Below, in pieces: positions 1 through 5,282 of a stretch of DNA of 5,548 bases (its first letter is position 1; each line of letters starts with the position of its first letter). The notes under the pieces were generated by a model. It was not told the DNA's origin. It worked only from the letters and a program-made list of their open reading frames with translations, and did not search any database. A program made the translations under genes and the position numbers. The stretch comes from a bacterium (GTDB lineage: Bacteria; Sumerlaeota; Sumerlaeia; MVZB01): NCBI GenBank assembly GCA_023480605.1, contig JAMCWS010000096.1:1-5548 (forward strand), written 5' to 3'.

Positions 1-726
1 AGCCGCTCGGCCGCCGCCAACAGCCGCGGGGCGTAATCGGGCGCCCGACTCCTCCCACGGCGTCAGCACGGCGTCGACTTCCAGACCCCAGATCTTCAAC
101 GCCGCCGCCAAGTGCCCGAAATTCTGGGTGGCCAGACCCGGAAGGGCGCCGGTGCGGCCGCGGACGGCCCTGAGGTAGGCCTCGAAGATGCGGGGATTGC
201 GCAGGGCGAGCGCGAGGTCGGTCATCTGGGCCTGCAGAAAGACCACCGGGGGATCGTAGCGGGTGAAATCGGCGAGTTCGAGTTCGACGAAACACTCGAG
301 CATCGTCGGGAAGTCACGCCGCGCCAGCGCCGGCGCCCGCCCGACCCCACGCACCCCGAGCCCCACCAGAGCCACCGGCCCCACGCGCCAGGCCCGGCGC
401 AAGCCGGCGCCGACCATGCCATACTCGACCGCCTCGCGCATGAAGCCTTGCATGTTGGGAACGACGGGCGCCGGCAAGGGAACCTGGGACGAGCCCTTGC
501 GTCCCAGCGCGGCGAACAATCGCGCATCCCCCATCGCCACGACCGTTTTAAAGCCTTCGGCGCGGCGGCGCTCCAGACCCTGGCGCAAGGCGCTTTCGCC
601 CTGGTAATGCGCCAACAGGCAGCGCCGTTCGTCGGCGGAGCCTTCGCCGGGCGCGGCGCCAGTCAGCACGCGCCGCACGCTGAGCAGGTCGCCGTCGGGG
701 CCGCCGATCTGGTCGACGAGCGTCAT
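1..726 (-). CDS. Unrecognised protein coupled to a Gfo/Idh oxidoreductase (partial, C-terminus beyond left edge)
   Basis: The minus-strand frame starting at ATG 726-724 has no stop to base 1, giving 242 codons. The start is well supported: it overlaps the stop of the upstream oxidoreductase (ATGA, 726-723), and a strong Shine-Dalgarno, GGAGGGGGAG (738-729), lies just upstream. The protein opens MTLVDQIGGPDGDLLSVRRV and has a charged helical stretch at about residues 32-55. Alternating hydrophobic strands and helices follow (FKTVVAMGD about 60; PVVPNMQGFMREAVEYGMVGAG about 87-108; PPVVFLQAQMTDLALAL about 158-174; GLATQNFGHLAAALKIWGLEVDAVLTPW about 198-225). This pattern is that of an alpha/beta fold, possibly a TIM barrel. 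No signal peptide or membrane segment is obvious. I do not recognise the family or see a catalytic motif. Translational coupling suggests it works in the same pathway as the oxidoreductase. The last 15 or so codons (below base 48) look unlike the rest and may follow a frameshift. Confidence 0.8.
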   Translation of the reverse strand, partial: MTLVDQIGGPDGDLLSVRRVLTGAAPGEGSADERRCLLAHYQGESALRQGLERRRAEGFKTVVAMGDARLFAALGRKGSSQVPLPAPVVPNMQGFMREAVEYGMVGAGLRRAWRVGPVALVGLGVRGVGRAPALARRDFPTMLECFVELELADFTRYDPPVVFLQAQMTDLALALRNPRIFEAYLRAVRGRTGALPGLATQNFGHLAAALKIWGLEVDAVLTPWEESGARLRPAAVGGGRAA

Positions 727-1820
727 GACTCCCCCTCCGCCGGCATCGGGGCCGGTGCGCCCGATTCCAATGCCCGGTAAATTGCGTCGACCATCTCCTG
801 GACGGCCAGCGCGGCAGCGACGCCGACCCGGGGCGGGCGCCCCTTGCGCACCGCCTCGACAAAATCGCGGTCCTCGAGGTAGAACTCGTCGCCGCAATAA
901 TCGGGACTGAGCGAGAAATCGGCGCGCGGTTCCAATTCGGCCCGCCGCCATTGGGTCCAGCCCGCCGGCAGATCCGACGTGCGGCGCGCCAGCCAGACGC
1001 GCAACCACTGGTTGCCGACCTCCAGCGTCCCGCCCGTGCCGATCACTTCCACATCGTGGGTCTGCGTCTCGTGGCCGGGCACGCTCCAGGTGACCTCCAT
1101 AACGCCCCAGAGACCGTTGGGGTAATCGATCAGGGCCCCGAGCGTATCCTCGACTTCGTTGTGGACCCCCCCGCCGCGGACAGTGAAGCACCGGGGCCGG
1201 CCGAACATCTCCAGCAGGATAAACAAAAGGTGGCAACCGGAGTTGATCAGCACGCCGCCGCCGGCCTTGTCGCGGGTGAAGGTCCATCCTTTCATGGGGG
1301 CGAAAACCTGACTGAGGCGGCAACTGGCCCGAAATGATTTGATCGCGCCGAGTGCCCCGCCGCGGATGAGTTCGCCGGCGCGGCTGAAGAGCGGGTTATG
1401 GGCCAGCATGAAGCCCACTGCCACGGGCAGGGCGGGTTGGCCGGCGGCCAGAGCGGCCATTGCACGGGCGTCGACGAGGGCGTGGGCGAGGGGCTTCTCG
1501 CAGAAAACCGGCACCCGGCGGCGCAGACATATTTCGAAAAGGGGGCGATGGGCGAATTGCGGCGTGGCAATCCAGACTCCCTCGGGCCGCACGGCATCCA
1601 AACACGCTTCGAGGTCGATGAAAGCCGGCGCTTCAACCCCCATCGAGCGGACATGCTCGCCCAGCTTGGCGTCGACGTCCACGAGACCGGCGACCTTGCC
1701 GCCGGGCACGACGCCCAGCATCGCGGCGTGCATGATGCCCATCTTGCCCAGGCCGGCGACGACGAACCCTCGGTGTTCGCGCGCGTCGGTTTCAGATTGC
1801 GAGGGGGGTATGTTATTCAT
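723..1820 (-). CDS. Gfo/Idh/MocA family NAD(P)-dependent oxidoreductase
   Basis: Predicted cytoplasmic dehydrogenase of 365 residues, a normal length for the family. Members oxidise or reduce a hydroxyl or keto group on sugars, inositols or related compounds using NAD(P). The Rossmann domain has the dinucleotide motif GLGKMG at residues 23-28 and an acidic D48/D50 region after the second strand. The family signature CEKPLA is at 107-112, with the catalytic-type lysine K109. The C-terminal substrate domain carries GGGVLINSGCHLL (187-199), including H197. At this motif N193 stands where Asp is frequent (Asn also occurs in the family), and F200 replaces the Asp often found three residues after the His. 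The start at 1820 is the only nearby ATG and leaves a 16-residue polar lead-in before the first strand. No strong Shine-Dalgarno is visible. It is the first gene of an operon and overlaps the next gene by 4 bp. The substrate cannot be assigned. Confidence 0.93.
   Translation of the reverse strand: MNNIPPSQSETDAREHRGFVVAGLGKMGIMHAAMLGVVPGGKVAGLVDVDAKLGEHVRSMGVEAPAFIDLEACLDAVRPEGVWIATPQFAHRPLFEICLRRRVPVFCEKPLAHALVDARAMAALAAGQPALPVAVGFMLAHNPLFSRAGELIRGGALGAIKSFRASCRLSQVFAPMKGWTFTRDKAGGGVLINSGCHLLFILLEMFGRPRCFTVRGGGVHNEVEDTLGALIDYPNGLWGVMEVTWSVPGHETQTHDVEVIGTGGTLEVGNQWLRVWLARRTSDLPAGWTQWRRAELEPRADFSLSPDYCGDEFYLEDRDFVEAVRKGRPPRVGVAAALAVQEMVDAIYRALESGAPAPMPAEGES
729..738 (-). promoter_or_regulatory. 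Strong ribosome binding site for the gene downstream of the oxidoreductase
   Basis: GGAGGGGGAG on the minus strand lies two bases upstream of ATG 726-724, with the GGAGG core seven bases from the start. It is embedded in the last codons of the oxidoreductase gene. It fixes the start of the unrecognised downstream gene. Confidence 0.75.
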
Positions 1821-1851
1821 GGCTGGCCACGTGAGTTGCCTGTCTGGCGGA

Positions 1852-1873
1852 ACGTCGCCCGATACGGGGACGT
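1852..1873. other. Bulged hairpin in the leader of the oxidoreductase operon
   Basis: ACGTC (1852-1856) pairs with GACGT (1869-1873), then CCC (1858-1860) pairs with GGG (1866-1868). G1857 is bulged and GATAC is a five-base loop. It lies about 32 bases upstream of the oxidoreductase ATG, probably within its 5' leader. No T-run follows on either strand, so it is not a standard intrinsic terminator. It could be an operator dyad or a leader structure. Confidence 0.5.
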
Positions 1874-1890
1874 ATTATGATTGCCGACAA

Positions 1891-1944
1891 CGATGACGAT
1901 TACGATTACGATAACGATTACGATTACGATAACGATTAAGATAA
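1891..1944. repeat. Tandem hexamer array (CGATTA-type, 9 units) with 18-bp higher-order period
   Basis: Nine hexamers lie in perfect phase: CGATGA, CGATTA, CGATTA, CGATAA, CGATTA, CGATTA, CGATAA, CGATTA, AGATAA. The 18-bp block 1897-1914 is repeated exactly at 1915-1932, so the array probably grew by 18-bp duplication after hexamer expansion. It is AT-richer than the flanking genes. It sits between two co-oriented operons, upstream of the oxidoreductase promoter region. On the plus strand one frame reads as Asp alternating with Tyr/Asn. Similar intergenic CGATTA-type runs are, as I recall, found in some other high-GC bacteria, but their role is not known to me. Confidence 0.95.
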
Positions 1945-1988
1945 CAAATCCGGATCATCTCTCAATGTAGACGGTATGGAGCGTATTG

Positions 1989-2024
1989 GCCTTCATTCGT
2001 CTTATATGTCCCATTCGTCTCATT
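1989..2024. repeat. Degenerate 9-bp tandem repeat (4 units)
   Basis: Four adjacent 9-mers on the plus strand, GCCTTCATT, CGTCTTATA, TGTCCCATT and CGTCTCATT, fit a loose consensus CGTCYCATT. On the minus strand they read as repeated AATGRGACG-like units. The array lies just downstream of the TPR-like gene (stop at 2043-2041). Degeneracy is high, so the call rests on constant 9-base phase and the conserved CATT and GTC cores. The function is unknown. Confidence 0.6.
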
Positions 2025-2040
2025 GGCTCCCCCGTCGCGC

Positions 2041-3282
2041 TCAGTAAAACGCCGTGGGAATGTTCATATTGCGCAGATTCGGGTAGGTCGAGGGATACAT
2101 TTCCATTGTTTTTGCATCCCACACCCACTTGCCGCCAAAAGGCTCGGGGAACTCCTTGAAGGCGGGCGCCACGTCGGTCCAGTCCGCGGGCGGCTTGCCA
2201 TGGGCTTCCAGGTAGACCAGGGCCGCGGTGTGGACTCCGTCCATGAGTTCTTTCAGGTACCCCAGGAGCTTGCCGCGCGGCATCACGAAGCGCTCGTCGG
2301 TGGAGGGCAGACCCCGCCAGATGACGAAACCCGGGTAGGTGGGCTTCATGAAGTCGAACGGACCGGGGGGCAGTTTGTCCCACTTGACGATGGTGCGCTT
2401 GATGAAGAGTTCGAGTTCATCGTCGGTGCGGGCCACGGGAACTTTGTCGTCGCGCGCGCGATCGAGCGCGCTCAGCATCCTGCCCCAGTCGGGGAGCTCC
2501 ACGCCTTTGAAGGCTCCGGCGGCGTCGAGTTGCTCAACCGTCGGCCAATCGCCCTTTTCGTTGTGCCATTTAACCGCCGCCTGCCTGATCTTGTCGGTCA
2601 TCCATTCGTTGACGGTGTTGACAAGTTGGTTCAGATAGATATTGATGATCTGATAGTTATGAGCATCGAGGGCGTGAACATAATCTTTGAGGAATTTTTC
2701 GTAGGCCATGTAATACCGCCCGCCCTTCATGTCGAAGTAGCCTTCCCAGCGGTCGACCCATGCCGGGCAATTGGGGTCCTTGCGGGCCATGCGCACGTAA
2801 TACTTGGCCAGGTCGGTGTTCTTCATTTGCCAATAGGCATAGAACGCGCCTTCTTTGGGGATGACGTAGTTATTGGGCACCTTCAGCATCGCCTTCCGGA
2901 CTATATCGTGGACCATCTGGTCCTGATGCGCACCCTCGCCGACCGCCATGATGCTGAAGGAATACGTGGGGATGAACTTGGGATCGAGGTCGGTGATCAC
3001 GTTGAAATAATTCATCATCTGCTGGGCGTTTTCGGGGCGCGACCAGCCGGCGGCGAACGACTGGATCATGCGCAGCCACAGGAAATCGGCCGCGAACTGG
3101 TCGTAACCGAGCGAGATGGCCTGCACGTAGCGGCTGTCGGGCAGGTAAAGGGTGTCGCGAAAGCGAAACGGTTCGGCCCGACGCCGCTTGATCAACTGAT
3201 CCTGCAATTCGATCGCCCCGGCGAGCAGCGCTGCCACCAGAAGACAGGCGAAGGTCGATTTGAGAATCCGGCCGAGTGTCAT
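2041..3282 (-). CDS. Membrane-anchored protein with TPR-like helical repeats, third gene of the ABC-2 operon
   Basis: Protein of 413 residues. The N-terminus has a basic lead (R5, K8) and a hydrophobic segment at about 9-24, followed by basic KRRR (32-35). This looks like a signal anchor, leaving the rest outside the cytoplasmic membrane. No lipobox cysteine is present. Residues about 55-225 are amphipathic helices rich in Tyr, Trp and Met, with TPR-like spacing (around NYFNVITDLDPKFIPTYSFS at 91-110, then the helices at 119-200). The far C-terminus has FPEPFGGKWVWDAKTMEMYP (378-397), resembling the PxGGxYxxDxxTG ending of some pseudopilin and TPR proteins. The start ATG overlaps the permease stop (ATGA, 3282-3279), which fixes it. 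The upstream Shine-Dalgarno is weak, so translation probably depends on coupling. I infer a periplasmic-side scaffold or partner for the ABC-2 transporter. The exact role is unknown. Confidence 0.88.
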   Translation of the reverse strand: MTLGRILKSTFACLLVAALLAGAIELQDQLIKRRRAEPFRFRDTLYLPDSRYVQAISLGYDQFAADFLWLRMIQSFAAGWSRPENAQQMMNYFNVITDLDPKFIPTYSFSIMAVGEGAHQDQMVHDIVRKAMLKVPNNYVIPKEGAFYAYWQMKNTDLAKYYVRMARKDPNCPAWVDRWEGYFDMKGGRYYMAYEKFLKDYVHALDAHNYQIINIYLNQLVNTVNEWMTDKIRQAAVKWHNEKGDWPTVEQLDAAGAFKGVELPDWGRMLSALDRARDDKVPVARTDDELELFIKRTIVKWDKLPPGPFDFMKPTYPGFVIWRGLPSTDERFVMPRGKLLGYLKELMDGVHTAALVYLEAHGKPPADWTDVAPAFKEFPEPFGGKWVWDAKTMEMYPSTYPNLRNMNIPTAFY

Positions 3283-4178
3283 TTGAAGTTGCGCCGACTA
3301 AAGATCAAAATCGCCAGCCCGAGGATCCCCGCCGTGTAGAGGATGCCGTAGGCCACCGTGCCGATCCACCAGATATTGACGCTGGGTTCATAAATGGCCT
3401 GTTCCACCGTGCGGTGGAAGGCGCCCAGGTTGGGCACGACGTGCGCCGCGCCCATCGCCAGGTAATAGGAAAGCGGGTAATGCACTTTCATCCCCGCCGC
3501 TTCGGCCGCCTCCAGGGCGTTTTTGACGATCTGGTCGGCAAACCGGACGATATCCTCGTTGAGGCGGCCGGCCACGAAAGTCAGGACCGTGAAAAACATG
3601 CTCAGCGTCGGCGTCGAGAACGAGGAAAAGAGGATGGCGAAGGCGGTGATGATGGCCAGTTCCAGGAAGGTGATGGCGATGACCACCATGACGTTCTGGG
3701 TCGGGGTGAAGGCGCTCCAGGCGAACAAGTTGACGAACGCCTTGCCGATGCTGGTCGCCAGCAGGTAAAACAGGTTGTGATCGCCGTCGGCCTGGGTGGC
3801 ATAAAAATGGAGGGTCGCCAGGAAAAACAGGGTCATGATGACCACATTGACGCCGACGGTGAGCAGCAGGCCGAAATACTTGCCCAGAAGGAACTGCCAG
3901 CGGCCGATGGGCTTGGAAACGATGGTGTAGATGGTCCGTTTTTCGAGTTCGTTGTAGACGAGGGAAACCCCGACGAAGACGGCGATCGCGACGCCGAAAA
4001 GGTTGATCGCCATAAAACCCAGATCCTTGATGATCTTGAACTTGGAGGCGATAGTCAATTCACCCAGCGCGCCCGAAAAGATGATCAGAATCAAGGCGAA
4101 CATCAGGATGACATAGAGCACGCGGTTGCGCACCGCTTCCTTGAAGGTGTTGTTGGCGATGGCGACGATTTTCTTCAT
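3279..4178 (-). CDS. ABC-2 type transporter permease subunit
   Basis: Integral membrane subunit of 299 residues, typical for the ABC-2 (NosY-like) permease class. Predicted membrane segments lie at about 20-37, 54-75, 102-124, 164-185, 189-205 and 270-293, matching a six-helix layout. The cytoplasmic loop after the second helix carries YNELEKRTIYTIVSKPIGRW (75-94), followed by a GKYFG motif. This arrangement (Glu, Arg-Thr-Ile, Lys-Pro, Arg, Gly-Lys-Tyr) is characteristic of these permeases and is where the ATPase is expected to dock. An extra-membrane loop (about 206-265) is unusually long. The open frame extends upstream to 4409, but that part overlaps the ATPase gene and looks like shadow sequence. 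The start at ATG 4178-4176 is preferred because it gives the family N-terminus (MKKIVAIANNTFKEAVRN), has AGGGG eight bases upstream, and overlaps the ATPase stop as ATGA. The transported substrate is unknown. Confidence 0.93.
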   Translation of the reverse strand: MKKIVAIANNTFKEAVRNRVLYVILMFALILIIFSGALGELTIASKFKIIKDLGFMAINLFGVAIAVFVGVSLVYNELEKRTIYTIVSKPIGRWQFLLGKYFGLLLTVGVNVVIMTLFFLATLHFYATQADGDHNLFYLLATSIGKAFVNLFAWSAFTPTQNVMVVIAITFLELAIITAFAILFSSFSTPTLSMFFTVLTFVAGRLNEDIVRFADQIVKNALEAAEAAGMKVHYPLSYYLAMGAAHVVPNLGAFHRTVEQAIYEPSVNIWWIGTVAYGILYTAGILGLAILIFSRRNFK

Positions 4179-5140
4179 GAGCGGCGCCCCTGGACTTCGC
4201 GGATAAAGTAGTCTTCGAGCGACTCGCGCCGGGGCGTTAGCGAAAGGAGCATCCCCCCCTTGCCGACCACGTCGCGGATGATCTCCTGCGTCAGCGCCTC
4301 CTCCTTGCAGACGGCCCAGTAGTCGCCTTCGACCTGGCTCAGCCGGGCCAGGCGGCCGCGCCAGTGTTCCATCGCGACCTCGTCGACGCCGCGGACGACG
4401 AATTCCCACTCACCGGTGCTCTGGTTGAGCAGTTCGCCCAGTCGGCCGACCGACCGGAGTTCGCCCTTGAACAGAATGCCCACCCGGTCGCAGATCATCT
4501 CGGCGTCGGAGAGGATATGCGAGGAGAAGAAGACCGTCTTGCCCTGGTCGCGCAGCGAGAGGATGATGTCGCGGACTTCCTTGCGCCCCAGGGGATCCAG
4601 CCCGGACTGCGGTTCGTCGAGGAACACAATCTCGGGGTCGTTCATGAGCGACTGCGCAAGGCCGACCCGCTGAACCATCCCCTTGCTGTAACCGCGCAGG
4701 GGGCGGTTGGCCGCGTGGCTGAGCCCCACCTGTTCGAGCAACGCCTCGATTTTGGCGCGGCGGGCTTTTTTCGGCATGCCGTAGAGCTGGCCGTAGAAAT
4801 CGAGAAACTCCCAGCCGGTCAGGTAGTCATAAAAATAGGGGTTTTCGGGCAGGAAGCCGATCCGGCTCTTGACCGAGCGGTCGCCCAGCGGCTTGCCCAT
4901 CAGGCGGGCGGTGCCGGAGGTGGCGTAGTGAATGCCCATGAGGATCTTGATGGTGGTGGTTTTGCCGGCGCCGTTGGGACCGAGCAGGCCGAAAATTTCG
5001 CCTTGGCGGATGTCGAGTGAAAGATCCTTGAGGGCCACGGTCTTGCGGTCGGTGAAGCGGATGCGAAGCTTGCCAAACTCCGTATCGATCACGTCGCGCA
5101 CGTATATCTTTGTCAATCGATCCGTCTCGATGATGCCCAT
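4175..5140 (-). CDS. ABC-2 type transporter ATP-binding protein
   Basis: Cytoplasmic ATPase of 321 residues that would power the permease encoded next to it. Visible motifs are Walker A GPNGAGKTT (54-62), Walker B IVFLDEP (171-177), the D-loop SGLDP (179-183) and the H-loop His208 in SSHIL. The signature is the degenerate YSKGMVQR (151-158) in place of LSGGQ, and the Q-loop position reads FLPEN (97-101) with Glu. Both variants are common in ABC-2 exporter ATPases. A short extra stretch (about 15-34, VRDVIDTEFGKLRIRFTDRK) separates the first strand from VALKDLSLDI, longer than in most relatives. A C-terminal domain (about 240-321) ends in ESLEDYFIREVQ, as in the drug and polysaccharide ABC-2 subfamily. 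The start at 5140 is supported by AGGA (5152-5149) eight bases upstream. It is the first gene of the operon, with a promoter candidate about 110 bases upstream. Confidence 0.96.
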   Translation of the reverse strand: MGIIETDRLTKIYVRDVIDTEFGKLRIRFTDRKTVALKDLSLDIRQGEIFGLLGPNGAGKTTTIKILMGIHYATSGTARLMGKPLGDRSVKSRIGFLPENPYFYDYLTGWEFLDFYGQLYGMPKKARRAKIEALLEQVGLSHAANRPLRGYSKGMVQRVGLAQSLMNDPEIVFLDEPQSGLDPLGRKEVRDIILSLRDQGKTVFFSSHILSDAEMICDRVGILFKGELRSVGRLGELLNQSTGEWEFVVRGVDEVAMEHWRGRLARLSQVEGDYWAVCKEEALTQEIIRDVVGKGGMLLSLTPRRESLEDYFIREVQGRRS

Positions 5141-5148
5141 GCGGTGAG

Positions 5149-5152
5149 TCCT
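5149..5152 (-). promoter_or_regulatory. Ribosome binding site of the ABC ATPase
   Basis: AGGA on the minus strand, eight bases upstream of ATG 5140-5138. It supports this start over downstream in-frame alternatives. Confidence 0.6.
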
Positions 5153-5240
5153 GGTGAGAACGATGCGGCGGCGGGAATAAACCGCCCTTTACGAGCCGCC
5201 TCGGGCGCGCCGCCTGCGCAAACTACTTGCAGCAGGCCGC

Positions 5241-5265
5241 AATTGGTAACAAAATTACTCCAATT
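5241..5265. promoter_or_regulatory. Inverted repeat AATTGG-N13-CCAATT, possible operator
   Basis: AATTGG (5241-5246) and CCAATT (5260-5265) form a perfect 6-bp dyad with a 13-base spacer. The arms bracket the -10 box of the leftward promoter and reach the expected transcription start. The arm centres are 19 bp apart, not far from two helical turns, which would suit a dimeric repressor. No regulator gene is in the window, and a 6-bp match could be chance. Confidence 0.3.
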
Positions 5266-5282
5266 CACGTTGGGGCTGTCAA
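5254..5282 (-). promoter_or_regulatory. Sigma70-like promoter of the ABC-2/TPR operon
   Basis: On the minus strand a perfect -35 box TTGACA (5282-5277) is followed by a 17-base spacer and AGTAAT (5259-5254), a 4/6 match to the -10 box. Transcription would start near 5247, giving a leader of about 107 bases before the ATPase ATG. The surrounding 5241-5270 stretch is locally AT-rich in a GC-rich genome. The -35 box overlaps the upstream candidate start codon of the divergent gene. Confidence 0.55.

Larger units (their letters stand above)
1821..2040. other. Intergenic region between the two minus-strand operons
   Basis: This 220-bp stretch holds, from right to left, the degenerate 9-bp repeat, a short palindrome ATCCGGAT (1948-1955), the hexamer array, and the bulged hairpin. 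A CATAAT -10-like hexamer is on the minus strand at 1879-1874, but no convincing -35 box lies 17 bases upstream (TAATCG, inside the array). A CACGTG palindrome is at 1828-1833. No GC hairpin followed by a T-run was found to end the ABC operon, so read-through into the oxidoreductase operon is possible. Confidence 0.6.

Noticed and set aside
112..780. Plus-strand open frame at the left end
   Set aside because: It is antisense to the frame with the strong Shine-Dalgarno and ATGA overlap. It is His/Gln/Gly-rich without secondary-structure character.
1891..1944. CRISPR array
   Set aside because: Units are contiguous 6-bp repeats with no spacers, and no cas gene is present.
1955..2383. Minus-strand open frame running from the TPR-like gene into the intergenic repeats
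   Set aside because: Most of it is a frame-shifted shadow of the TPR-like gene. Its tail is just translation of the 9-bp repeat.
2023..3339. Long plus-strand open frame (438 codons) opposite the TPR-like gene
   Set aside because: It is antisense to a gene with a signal anchor, coupled start and coherent helical composition. The frame is kept open by GC-rich codon use and has no plausible domain.
3276..4211. Plus-strand open frame (311 codons) opposite the permease
   Set aside because: Its product is highly charged and low in complexity (Asp, Gly, Gln, His), as expected from the reverse complement of a hydrophobic membrane protein.
4179..4409. N-terminal extension of the permease frame
   Set aside because: It lies wholly inside the ATPase gene, reads as Arg/Gly/Pro-rich sequence, and the internal ATG at 4178 has the proper overlap and Shine-Dalgarno.
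5167..5200. GGCGGC (5167-5172) pairing with GCCGCC (5195-5200), or GGCGG (5170-5174) with CCGCC (5182-5186), as a leader riboswitch or terminator
   Set aside because: Short GC-only stems are expected by chance here, several pairings compete, and no known riboswitch core or T-run on the transcribed strand is seen.
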